From positions 15,761,501-15,825,500 of the forward strand of contig JAWUZG010000084.1 in NCBI GenBank assembly GCA_036785705.1: a stretch of 64,000 bases of DNA. Reading direction: 5' to 3'. The stretch is from Acanthornis magna (taxonomy: Eukaryota > Chordata > Aves > Passeriformes > Acanthizidae). Positions 25,001 to 36,582 of the stretch are shown piece by piece (the stretch's first letter is position 1; the number at the start of each line of letters is the position of its first letter). The notes under the pieces were generated by a model. The model did no database searches and was not told the DNA's origin. It worked only from the letters and a program-made list of their open reading frames with translations. A program made the position numbers and the translations under genes.

Positions 25001-27280
25001 ACATTACACTTTGTAGGAGGTCAGAGAGGGTGAGCTTCTTTAGCAGAATTTTCCATTAATAAAATGAGCATGATAATTCACCAGAAAAAGCTGCTGCTGC
25101 TGCAAGCCTATTCTCTGAGTGTTGCATAGGCAACAATCACCAGGTAAAGGAAGTGTGGAGGTGTAATACTTTTGCTTTTTTTTGAGCAAAACACTGATTT
25201 TGGAAGTGTCAAATATGTGTCGTTACTATTGGTTTTCAGTGGGAGATGACAACGGCAGCAGTGAAAAAACTAAGCCAGATCTGGTAGGCTCTTAGTGTTA
25301 AGACTGACCTATGAATGGGTTTTTGTAAGTAGCACTGGGCAAATATCGGTGGACAGTAAATTCTCTGGAAGTGTTTTTTAAGTTTTCCTGCAGTTATTCT
25401 TGGTATTGACCTGAAATTACCTCTTACTGAAAGAAACCTCTTGAAATATGAAGACACACAACAGGTGACTTGAACACTTGGATTTAATTTTTAAAAATAA
25501 TTCCTTCATCTCCTTCAGGCTTGAACAATATTTCAAAAAAGAAATGCCTTAACTAAGAGACTACAAAAAGTTTTCCTTATCTCTTCTTCACACAGAGAAA
25601 GCCATAGATGAAAAATTTTCACTGATGCTAGAAACCCACAGTCCCGCCAGGTCAATATATTCTATCAGGTCAAAGAAACAATCTCAGTGACCTTTTGAGG
25701 AATGAGTAATGAGTAAAATAGTACAATTTCTCCAAAACTATCTTCAAAGAACTATCACTATATAACATCTTTCAGAGATAGGATGCATGTTCAAATATCC
25801 TTATGCAATGGAAAGGATGTCCAGCTTCAAATTACAATTTTAGTTGTTTCATTCCTGAATTTCCAGACCGCAAAGGGCATGGTTAAGAGATTTGTAGCCA
25901 TTCAGTGATCTCAGCAAACAGCAGTTCTGCTTTTTGCATATCTGAAACTGTGAAAAACAGTCTGTTTATCACCGACTGTCATTATAAAGAGCTAAATTAC
26001 AAAAGTCAAGTTTTGAGGCAGATTGTATAAGCCCTGCAACAATGAAAAAAATCACATAAAATATTTTACTCTGGGCTTATGTCTGAACCAAAATTACTGT
26101 GAGGTCCAGTGATTTCTAAGCTGTATCAAATAGAAAGAAAGCTGGCATGAAACCCATGGACCTCCATGGCCTTGTGTGTGCAACCCTGTGTAAAGCCAGC
26201 CCCCGAAAAGCTGAGGGAAAGCTCTTGTTAATACAATGCTGGACAATGGTCCATTAAGGGGCATAACACTGGCTTTGCTGGAAACCAACTTCCATATATT
26301 TACTTTCCTGTCACTGGGTTCAAAAGGGTTTGTCCTGGCATGGAAAGCTGGCAGAGCAGAAGCAAACTAAAAACACTGTTTGCCAGTTTGACCACTGCTT
26401 GCTTCTGCTTGTGAATAAAATTATCATAAAAGACATGTGATAGCGACTATACAGTCTACAGCACCTTGTGAGAAGAAACTGAGAAATTGAGAAATATAAC
26501 TCAGCTGTGTTCATAAGGGTGTATGGCACGTCAGAGTTTTCATTTTCTTTTAAAAATACTGGCCTTGCTATTGATGCTCTCTAACAAAACCTATTGCTAT
26601 TCTATTAAAAAAAGGTGGGGGGGCTAAAAACTTTCCCAGATTTCTGATGGGACTTGATGAATCTAGATAGTTATTTCCATTAGCATGTCCAGTTTTCTGA
26701 CTAAAACCAAAATGTAATCCTCTGTTTAATTTGCATCTCTCTTTCCATGTTGAAGCCTTCTGAAAGCTAGTGGAGTTTCCATGTGTATCGGGAGCAAGCG
26801 TTGAGGAGTACTTGGCAAAATCCTGCAGCTTTTTCTTCTCCTATACAACTCCATGGAGAATTATGGTTGCTTCTCATTTTACTCATTGGCAATATGGCTG
26901 CTTGAACATCAACACTTTTAAATGAGATACCGTGGAGAGCACAACAGGCAAAATTCTTAGTCAATTTTAGATATTACTCCTGACATTGTGGGGTATTCTT
27001 CCCTTGGATGAGGACAAAAAATCAAACTGCAGTTATCTACATTGTGGTGCAAAGCACAAACCATGACAGGCATATCAGAGAGTTTTCTCATTTTTGGGCT
27101 TGATGTTCTTGAGAATCATCTCTTTAGTGGTATTTGTAAACATATTGTAAAGTTTAATGATCCAGGCTCTGTTGAGAACTTGCCACTGTGCTGTTCCTCT
27201 CAGATAATAAGATTTATGCTAAAAGATTTATGATTTTATCTCATATAAAATAAAATGCATGTTGTGCTTGACACTGCATA
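25001..27280. other. AT-rich low-copy DNA, no gene recognised
   Basis: I see no gene or interspersed repeat. A short (GCT)n run (25090-25103) is followed by CACCAG|GTAAAG, but the intervening frames do not make a convincing exon. Confidence 0.55.
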
Positions 27281-27304
27281 TTCTCTCTCTCTCTCTCTCT
27301 CTCT
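27281..27304. repeat. (CT)n microsatellite
   Basis: About 12 uninterrupted CT units on the plus strand followed by GTGTCT. A simple dinucleotide repeat. Confidence 0.95.
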
Positions 27305-27838
27305 GTGTCTTTACTCTGACATTCTTGGTAAATCGTGACTACTCCTACCTGGGAAAACTTTGGGATTTGTAACTGGAAACAATGTAGTTTTTCTGGTTCA
27401 CTAGTTTTAATACCACAATCAAATTCATACCACAGATCCCAAACTGATATTTATTTTGGCAATCCATGAAGGAGAAATTTACTACTAATAGATGGTATAT
27501 CTGTACTTCAGCAGTGCAAGTTGGTCTCCAGAGAACTTCAGAAAAAGTCTACAGTCACTACTACCATAGGCAGCTAAGGGTCTGTGAGACAGAAGTTAAT
27601 CTCAAAAGCAGAAGTCAAAAGCATCCTGCCCCACCCTGCTGCTGCTGATGACTTGGTCTAAAGGTTTGTTTTGTTTTCCACTGGTAGCTGACTACTGCTA
27701 AAACCTGTATACTTCCACAGTTTCATTTACCGCACATTTGGAAGCTAGGAAGCATTCCAAAACCCAGACACATGCATTATTCATTATACTCTTACAGGAA
27801 ATAATTGAATCATGTTTATAGAGTCAATATATGTACAC

Positions 27839-27859
27839 AAAAAAAAAAAAAAAAAAAAA
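27839..27859. repeat. Poly-A tract (21 bases)
   Basis: A pure run of 21 A. No retroposon body was recognised immediately upstream. Confidence 0.95.
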
Positions 27860-28441
27860 GCCAAAAGACTATAAGCTGAATAGAAGGTTTAACCAGCACC
27901 GAGCAACTGCAAAAATCAAAATATAATTCCTCTTGCAGAGAAGTGCACTAAAATAATAGAGGGGAAAGAAATATTTTAAGAAATTGTAAGGAATCTGAAC
28001 AGTTATTCAGCTGAACATCATTCATTGTTTCCCATGAGTTGTGGAGTTCTCTTTAATTTATCATAGCCAGGGTGTACGACACAACTTAAAAATTTAGAGG
28101 AAATGTACTTTAGAGAGATGTCATTTTATTACTGCTATAAATAGAGTATCATTTGGAAGTTTTTGCATTTATAAATATTTCATGGGGGCTGATGGTGTGT
28201 TAGAATGAAAACAGAACAAAGCCTTAGGGTCACAGGCAACCCCAAAGGCATCTCTTTGCCTCAAAGGCTATTCACCCCAGGGAAATACTCCTTTCAGAAA
28301 GGCAGACAGAAAGTTGCTATAAGCCTGGCTTTCTGAAGGGTACTGCTCACAAAAGAAACAGCAGAATTTCAATCTTCTGATTGCTTTCAATTGCAGTTGC
28401 AAACTGTGTTTCCTACCCAGCCTCAGCTCCTGTCACTTTTC

Positions 28442-28457
28442 TTTTTTTTTTTTTTTT
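28442..28457. repeat. Poly-T tract (16 bases)
   Basis: A run of 16 T on the plus strand with no recognised element beside it. Confidence 0.9.
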
Positions 28458-29213
28458 GACACAAAGTCGACTCTTTCTCCTTTCATGAGCACTTGGCAGA
28501 GAGGACAGTGCACATACATTCTGTATCCTCATTGTCACACTATGGCCTGACCAAACCTTGAATAACCAAAGTCCATAAATTATGATATTTGCAAAATACT
28601 GGCCAACCTCACCTTTGAAGGAATATAGCCTGTATTTAATTCAAGGGTGCTGAGTGAGAAGCCCTTCTAGGGTGAATCCTAAACAAACCTTCTGTATGAA
28701 CTGTGCAACAGCCTTTCAAAGCTCCACTTTTTAAAAGACTTTCCAACAAATTATTCATTAAAGACAGATGCTGTTATGCTCTTGATATCTGTCACATTTG
28801 AGAACACTTTTCCCTATTTTTACTAGGTAGCTCCTAAAATATTTTAAACTTACAGCAGAAGATATCGGTTTTTCCTTCCCCCCCACCCCTCAACCTTTAA
28901 GAAAAGTAGTGAACTCTCATTCTCTTCAATTCCCTATCATATGGAAAAAGCCTAGTTTGTAATTACTGTGCAGAAATGACTAACCTAAAGCAGAGATCTC
29001 TTCTGGCCTTTTGATATTTATTATTTTATATCAGCAATGAATAATTCTCAATGTGGCAAGATTCATGTATGCCGAGGAAGAGAAATGCAATTTTTCACCT
29101 CACTCAGACACAGTACCACCCCAGCAGTACTTTATTAGTTGTCAACCATATCACCCCTAATTAGATTCAAGGGTCCAAGTTATCACTTCATAAGAAAATT
29201 GAAGTGTGGGAAA

Positions 29214-29255
29214 AAGAGAAAGAGAGAGAGAGAGAGATGGAGAGAGAGACAGAGA
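29214..29255. repeat. (GA)n microsatellite, interrupted
   Basis: Repeated AG units interrupted by ATGG and AC. The apparent Arg/Glu-rich reading frame beginning at 29206 is just translation of this repeat. Confidence 0.9.
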
Positions 29256-32200
29256 TGACATGATTTCCTCTCTTACAAGGCTTAGATTCTGTACTGTCAT
29301 CAGGGAAAAATTTCTTTCCATTTACACACTGATGATTATTATAGGTTTAGCAGTCTTTAATGAAGTTTTTTTTTCCCCAAAAGACTCATATGTCATCACA
29401 GAAGCTGAATCAGTTATAATGGTACAACCAGCCTGACAGCAATGTGTGTGTGCGAATGTACACACCTGTTCTTGCACACATGCCGGTCCCTTAGGCATGT
29501 GTCCCTATATTTGATCCTTTAGGCAATAATTTAACTACAGTATTACACAAAGACAAAGCCTGATCTTATTTTTCTGAGAGCTTTTGTCCCTCAAAGGAAA
29601 TTTTAATTTCCAACACATCCAGACCAATCCCATCACCAAAGAATTTCATTTAGATTTTTTAATATCAGAATTTAATTGTTTGGCTGATTAGACTACCTTG
29701 GTTCCTAGAGGGTACCACCTGTGGTGTCCAGCAGCCTTTCTAGGCTGCGACGAATAATTTCTTTCATAAACATTAGTTGTCCATAGTATGTTAACAATAT
29801 TCCATATCTTTAATATCTAAGAAACTGAATTAGCTAGTGGTTTTATTGGAACTGTTCTTGATTGCACCATCTGCCCTCCTGTTATCACTCTTAAGACCAG
29901 AAGCTAAGCTCAGCCTTGTATTTTACTCTGTCTTGATCAGTGCTAGAAATAACATTCTTGCACACACTGGCATGCTTTCAGAAGGACTGAATAAAGTCTG
30001 ACAATTTCAGAGCCTGTCAGCTTCACTGCATGGAGCAGCAGGCTCTACATCACAGCTACTGCTGCTTTCTACAAAAGATGGCCAAAACCTTGCACTATCT
30101 TCACACACTAGTAACCTTCTGCTTTGCCTTATTTTACATTGTTCATATTTTGAACAAGAGTTAATACCAAATAACATATCAATGGTGACCAGAAGTGATG
30201 CATCATGCTCTTCTTATTGCTACAGCAAACTGAAGTGTAATCATATATTGTAATAATTTATGAGTAAAGATTAAGTTAAATGCTAGGAAGTTAAATTCTA
30301 TGACTTTTTTAATAATTAAAAATGTTTATGTAACTGAAAGTGATCTCTTGATGTGCAATATTTTATTCACAAATTTATCCTGTCAAACAAAGCTGTTTTA
30401 ACATGAAAAATCTCATCTCTCACTCTCTATTTCTCAAGTCTGAACTCAATAAAGGCATTAAAGACCAGAGTCTCTAGCATTATGTATTTTAAAAAATATT
30501 ATAGGCAAAGGCAGTTTGGCTAACAAAATTTAGGAATGGTTAAGCACAATCAAAATGCATTAACAAATTCCATTATTCTGTCATGTTTCACTGGCCTGAC
30601 ATTGTGGATACTTAAACATTTCCAGAGGATACAAACAAAAAGTTCCAAACCGCAGCCCAAATTTTGCATCCCAGAAAGTATCACTAAAAGAGTCAGGGAG
30701 TGGGACTTTTTCTCTGAGCTAATTTATCAGCAGGGTAATTTGCATCACTATTCACTCTCCCTAGGTACAATATCTGATCTTTCCCTTCTTTTTATTTTTT
30801 GCATCTGATGCCAAACAGCCAAAGGATAAACGTATTAATCATTCACAGAGGTTAATTAATTTCCCCTCTGAAACAAATACACTCTATGAACTCTTGTTGC
30901 AAAGTTTTTGTAAAAAAATAAATTAACATCTCAGTGTTAAAGTCACTGAGTATTTCACTAGCCAATCCCAGTTTCTAAAAATCCTACTTTATCATTTAAT
31001 CTACCGAACATTACAAAGTTTTTCAGCCAGATAGTTTATAAATCCTCTTATCAGCTAATCTCATGCAAAAAAAATATTATGTGTTACATCTTTTTTACCT
31101 AAGGAGCTATGAAGAGTAAATACAGGGTCTGATCTGAATCCTCACACAAGTTATTCCTTCCAATTTATTTGTACATCAGCTTTTCAGTCTTTATGTCATC
31201 AGTGGCTGAATCAAATGCTGGAAGGTATCTGCCCAAAACGAAGACCTTTTACCTATCCACTCTGCATGTACACCCGGAGTCAGAGCACGTGACCATGGAC
31301 AGCTCACTGCGTGATTTCGGTTACTCACTCCTGCACAAGGGAGTCCATGAGGACTACTGACTATCGGCCAACCTGAATCTTAGGCATGCAAACATCAGAA
31401 ACTTTTATGCTTTAGATGATATGTCATGGATATGGCGTGGCTTAATTACTGAGAGCAAGTTGCATGTGAACCCAAGGTTAACGCAAGGCATGTGGAATAA
31501 AAAACACAGATTTAGATCTTAAAACTTTATACTAACTGCCACTAGCTGCTATAAAAGGTTATGATTTAAAGAAAATATACTCCAGGGCTCACTACTAAGT
31601 AGAAAGAGCATACAAAGATAGGTGGACTTCACTGCCTACATTTCATATCATATAACATGCTGATGCCATAATCTCCTGGTAGCTTTTCTTCTTTTAGTAC
31701 TCAAATCCAGGCCACCCAACGTTTCAGCATGAAATTGCCTGATTGTGACACAATAATAACCACTGGCAGCACAAAAATAGTCACTCTTAAAGGATTTATA
31801 GATTTCGCAGAGTGCTATCTGGGCTGCCACCCCTGTCCACATCACTGATTCATGAGTTCATCTCTGGTAAGACAGCAACAGAATTACTTTGACACAGAGA
31901 AGTGATAACATCTTAGGGGAGAAGAGGGTCAGACTGTCACTTGGTGAATATCATAAAACATAAAACTCAAATGTTATAACACTGTAAAAACCCATTAGGT
32001 ATCTCAGGAAAAAAAGGGCCTTGCTGCTTGGATTCTGTCAGGCAGCAATTTTTACTTTGATTACCCAAAGTCTCTTCATCTGTCTCTCGGCATTACATCA
32101 TCTATAACTTCTCTCTCTTTCTCAAAAGGTTATTGAATGAAGTGTCAATCTTTCTACAGTATAACCTTACAAAGATCAGAACTTTGTCCCTTTATTTTAC

Positions 32201-32394
32201 ATCCCAAATTCCAGTAAAATTTTCTTTACAAAAACCGCTTATAAAACCACTCAAACAAGTATCTTAGTCTGTTTCCAGAATAATGATACTGACCTTTACA
32301 TACACCAGTGATATGTTCTTGTGTTAAGGAAAGGATTTTCTTGTCATCTCAAAGGAAAGGCAGACAACTATGAAAATAAATCTATTCTTTTTAT

Positions 32395-32463
32395 CAATAA
32401 TAGTAATAGTAATGATACTAAAAATACTAATAACACTAATAATACAAATACTAATAAATAAAT
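32395..32463. repeat. Degenerate (AAT)n/(ACT)n low-complexity tract
   Basis: Units such as AAT, AGT and ACT are mixed over about 70 bases with no strict period. It resembles the ATT tracts of the LTRs in reverse orientation, but no LTR sequence flanks it on either side. Confidence 0.7.
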
Positions 32464-32610
32464 CAGGTGGTTTCTTCCAGAGCAGGATTAGAGCTGGAAG
32501 AAGATCTTTCAAAAGCATGCATGCAAAAGTGATCATCTTTCCAAAAGTAGGTGTAGGCTTCATCTTGGCAACTTCATTTCACAGTACTGATCCTGTGACC
32601 ACCAATATTC

Positions 32611-32631
32611 TGGTGTTTAATAAAAACACCA
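32611..32631. other. Short perfect hairpin
   Basis: TGGTGTTT (32611-32618) and AAACACCA (32624-32631) form an 8-bp stem around an AATAA loop. There is no T-run after it, and in this eukaryotic context no terminator function is implied. Confidence 0.4.
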
Positions 32632-33097
32632 AGTATTTTTATGCCTTTTTTATTCCATATTTAAATTCCTGTTCAGGCAGTAAGTGGTTATGAAAAACAG
32701 TGGTTACAATGTTTGTATTCCCATGTCAGAGGGAGAGAAACAGATACTCAGAGAAAGTGGTGTGTCCAAGGCCAGAGACCGAGTAAGTAACAATACTGGT
32801 ATTAGTGATTTTAATACGTAAACCACTTCAAAAGATTTAAGAGTGAGAAGGCTTAAATGTGTGTCATTTAAGAAACAAAGCCATTTTTATCTCCTTAAAG
32901 ATGTTTGTGCATAAATTGCCTCAAGGATTAAAAGGTGCTTAAGTACTAAAGCCCATTTAAAACCTTAAGCTCCTAAAATGTTTTATGAACATAGACATGA
33001 TGGGTCACCCTGAGAATATGGAAATGGACTTTGATTTGATAACAGAGTTAGGTTCTAGAAAGAGAGAGCTTGCTCTAAAAATGGACAAAGCCTGATC

Positions 33098-33126
33098 CTA
33101 AAAAAAACCCCAAAAAAACCAAAACA
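33098..33126. repeat. A-rich tract punctuated by CC/CCCC
   Basis: A runs broken by CCCC and CC. It is the reverse complement type of the G-punctuated T tracts seen elsewhere in the window. Confidence 0.6.
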
Positions 33127-33430
33127 GAACAAATGGGGCCAGTGGCTTTTGGATCCTTTGTTGGGATGTGCTGATGACTGGCTTGGGAAGGGGCCTAGAA
33201 AGAGTTCTTTCCAGACTGATGGTCTCATGGAGATGTCAGTGAGAGTGATGGAGGGGTCATCAGCAGTGGGAGCAAAGCAAAAACAAAAATGGTTCAGAGA
33301 TGGAAACTGCCATTGATGGCACCAGTGAAGAACAGTTGCACAAGGATGGTGATGTTTGGGAGGCTATTCCTCACTGGCATTGCTCCAGAAAGAGGGCTTT
33401 GGATCTCCACCAGACTGGGGTTTGAGCACG
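33127..33430. other. GC-richer island, unidentified
   Basis: About 300 bp are visibly richer in G and C than the surroundings and directly follow an A-rich tract. The stretch has many GATG/GGATG-like words (for example ATGGAGATGTCAGTGAGAG). No open frame crosses it well and no CR1 or LTR match was recognised. It could be an old retroposed sequence, a diverged repeat or a non-coding exon. Confidence 0.3.
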
Positions 33431-36083
33431 ATACCTAAATTAATTTTATGTTCTTCTCTCTGGCAATGTACTTAGGTTCACTCAGCCTAGCTGGCATTGG
33501 TATTACCACCATCTGATCAATACCTGGGAGCTCAGGGATTCCTTAGCAGCTGAGAGAGTTTCAGCTCTTTGAGATCAGTTTCTACAAACCTCATATATAA
33601 AAGGAATTTGTTGAAACCAAGATCAAAAATAGATTGAAACGCTGTTTAAAATCGTGGAAGGAGCCTACATACTATACTTCATTTGAAAGAGCTGAGCTAA
33701 AGCATAAAGAGAAATGTTAATATTTTGTCCATTACTGGTAAGCCTAAAACCACAAAATCTGTAAGTATCTGGAAAGTTCGTGTTTTGAACTTGCCTAGTA
33801 AGACCTTCTCTTTTTAATGCTGCACTCAGACACACCTCTTTGTCTGTGCCTGCTTGTTAACTCCCCTAGTCAGAGCAGTCTCATCCTTTTTTTAATAGCA
33901 GTGCTTGCAGATATAACTCTCAACAGAAGTCCCTAACCATAATAAGTAACTAAAGATCCCATTTTATCTACATTTTTGAATAAATAAAGGGAAGAGACTA
34001 CAAACTGAAAACTTAGTCTTAATTTTTTTCTAAAAAAGTCAACCTTTTTTCTTAAAATATGCAAACATGCTGAAACAAACCCAAGTTCTGAAAGATATGA
34101 ATTACATAATGGATATACTTGTTGCTAAGAGCCTGACAAATGTCTTTCCTCAGTAAATAAATAAATTGCTTGTATGTACCCAAAGCACTGATAAACAAGA
34201 GAAATATCCACACTTGAGCACCTTCTAGCAAGCTATTTAAATTGCTTTTGGAGGAAGATAACTACCCTTCAGGTTTTCTGAAGGGGCACATTTTGGATAG
34301 CTAAACTGATGAAATTTTAGAAGGATTTAAATGAATTATTTTTGTCATTACCTCTTTGCACAGTCTGTTTCAAGGAGAAAAAAATAAGAAGCCTTTCAAG
34401 CTGCTGAAAGATTACTTTCATTTTAAACTGTCATACATTGCTTCCAAAAGGTGGTGTCAAACTCAGCTACGTGTGAAGAATTACGGAGGCAATGTCAGCT
34501 TCAAAATGTCATTGTCTGATAGAAATGCTTTTTCCTAAGTGAGTCCATAAACTCTCCAGATATGTGTCTGTGTGTGTGTGTGGTGTCAGGAAAACAATTA
34601 ATACTTATGAAACCTTCGGAAAGAAAACTAGTTTCAATTTTTTTCAGATGACCTAGAAGTATTTAGTCACCCCATATCACTCCTCCCGGTGCTATTAATC
34701 ATACAAAATTATTTTTTAGGCTTGTCTGCAGGTAGAACAGACCTTACATATTTATTGGAAGAGCTTGTGGCAGACAGATCCTCATCATCTCAGAAAGGTG
34801 CTTAGCTGCTTGACTAAGCATTAAGAAGTCAACATGGTCCAGTGGAGAGTGTAAAAGTCTGAATGACAGGAAACCTATTTACTGGCTTTGTTGCTGATTC
34901 ACTTTCATGGAATTTTGGCATTGGTGTACAGAAATAAATTTTTACGAGGTAAAACAAGATATGAACTTCGTATGTGCTGTCTACCCTGTGTGACTTGCTT
35001 ATATGTGAAAAATATGATAAATGGAGTCAGGATGTCCTATTTCAGCCCATGGTTTTGCATAAAATTATATTTTGAATTTTTTCTTGGAAATATTTTTTTT
35101 TTGTAATTTTTCTTGTGTATGTGTTGAGTTCTTTCTAGCCCTGATCCATTTTTAGTGTATATATGTGAATGTATACATGTATATATATGAAGTGTATCTA
35201 TGAAGTGTGTTCTTCACTAGATTTTGAGATTCCAGTATGGAATTAGAGATACACAGACACGTTTTAATATTTTCCAGGTTCTAAATTATTGAATCTTAGT
35301 ATCCTTGGCTTTTTGTAAAATGAAAAAGCATGAAACCCATGTTTTTAGCCTCAGTATTTGCTGGGTTTTGGCTCTTATTACATAGTCATTTATTGTTTTG
35401 ATTAGTCTCTATTTTTTGGGTTTTGACATGTTTGCCTGCTTATTCTCCTCTGCAGCTGTTCTAGGCCCACTCCAATAAAAGCAAATGGCAGTAAACTGAA
35501 AGTGTAGGTAGACAGATGACCCAGGAATGACAAAATTATTGGAATTAGAGAATGACTTCCTCGTGAGCTTTCCCATACACTGTATTCCCTCAAATTTTTG
35601 ACATGAGGACTGAGTATATGAACAACATATGTATACCACAGAAGAGAACGTATTTTAAAGCCCCTATTACAGTGAGATACAGGAAAAACAGGTGAATTTT
35701 CTGAAAAATGTCCGCTTCAATCAGGGCAGGCACAACAATGAAACATTCGGGGCAGAAAAACATTTCCAATCCACTGCAAATTTTTCAGTATGTATTCAGA
35801 ATCAGTCAAGAATGATTTTTGTTTTCCTTTTCTGAATCAGAGGAGGTCAGTCACCCTTATATTCTTATAGTAGAATACCTTCTAGTGCTACAAGCTAAGC
35901 ATTAAAAGCTGGGAATATCTACTTGGTAGATTCCTTTAGCTGAAGCTGAAGCTGAAACAAAAACCCCAATTACGTATGTTCAAAAATTTGATCAAAAGAG
36001 ACTATTTAGGTGACAACAATATGAACAAAAAGCCTGTTCATTTGCTAGAGAAGCTAAACATTCAGTAATCAATCTTAGGAATA
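33431..36083. other. AT-rich low-copy DNA, no gene recognised
   Basis: No gene was recognised. It holds a short (TG)n run around 34562-34583, alternating TA/TG sequence at about 35155-35215, and three GCTGAA units at 35939-35957. Confidence 0.55.
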
Positions 36084-36266
36084 ATTCCCATACTCTGCCA
36101 ATGAGGAGGTGTGCAAGGAGCTGTGAAGGAGCACAGCCAGGACAGCTGATCTGAACTGGCCAGAGAGATGTTCCATGTCATGCAATACCATTATCACTAC
36201 ATAAACTAGCTCTGCACAGCAACTGCATTGTGCATCCCTTGTTTTTCTTGGGTTTTATTCCTCTCT

Positions 36267-36299
<33 letters not shown>

Positions 36300-36582
36300 G
36301 TACTACTTATTATCATTATATCATTATATCATCATCATCATCATCATCATTATTATTATTATTATTATTAATAATAATGTTAGAATACACCTTCTAGACC
36401 ACCAACATCATACTACTGTTGCTGCTATTATATTTTATTTTATACAGTTATTAAACTGTTTGTATCTCAACCTGTGAGGTTCCCTTTTCTTTCTGGTTCT
36501 TGTCCCCATCCATAGGGTGGAAGGAGGAAGTGAGCAAGCAGCTCTGTAGTATTTATTTGCCAGCTGGGGTTAAACCACAACA
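36084..36582 (+). mobile_element. Avian ERVL-type LTR, 5' truncated
   Basis: It starts abruptly at TTCCCATACTCTGCCAATGA, corresponding to the middle of the family's U3, and runs to TTAAACCACAACA at the normal 3' end. Family marks include CACAGCCAGGACAGCTGA, CCAGAGAGATGTTCCATG, GCAACTGCATTGTGCATCCC, the microsatellite block and TTTGTATCTCAACCTGTGAG. An ATTAAA polyadenylation-type hexamer is kept at 36450-36455. A decayed TATA-like CTACATAAAC lies at 36198-36206. The TGTCC start and about 180 bp of U3 are missing upstream, where unrelated sequence begins. Confidence 0.85.
36266..36379. repeat. Compound (TAC)n(ATC)n(ATT)n microsatellite in LTR
   Basis: A run of more than ten TAC units is followed by a short spacer with ATTATATC repeats, then ATC units, then ATT units ending in AATAATAATG. 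It occupies the position where other copies of this LTR have an ATT or ATC tract. Likely polymorphic. Confidence 0.95.

Larger units (their letters stand above)
27860..33097. other. AT-rich low-copy DNA with simple repeats
   Basis: No gene was recognised. It holds the poly-T run at 28442-28457, the GA repeat at 29214-29255 and an A/T trinucleotide-like tract at 32395-32463. Open frames are short and lack domains. Confidence 0.55.
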
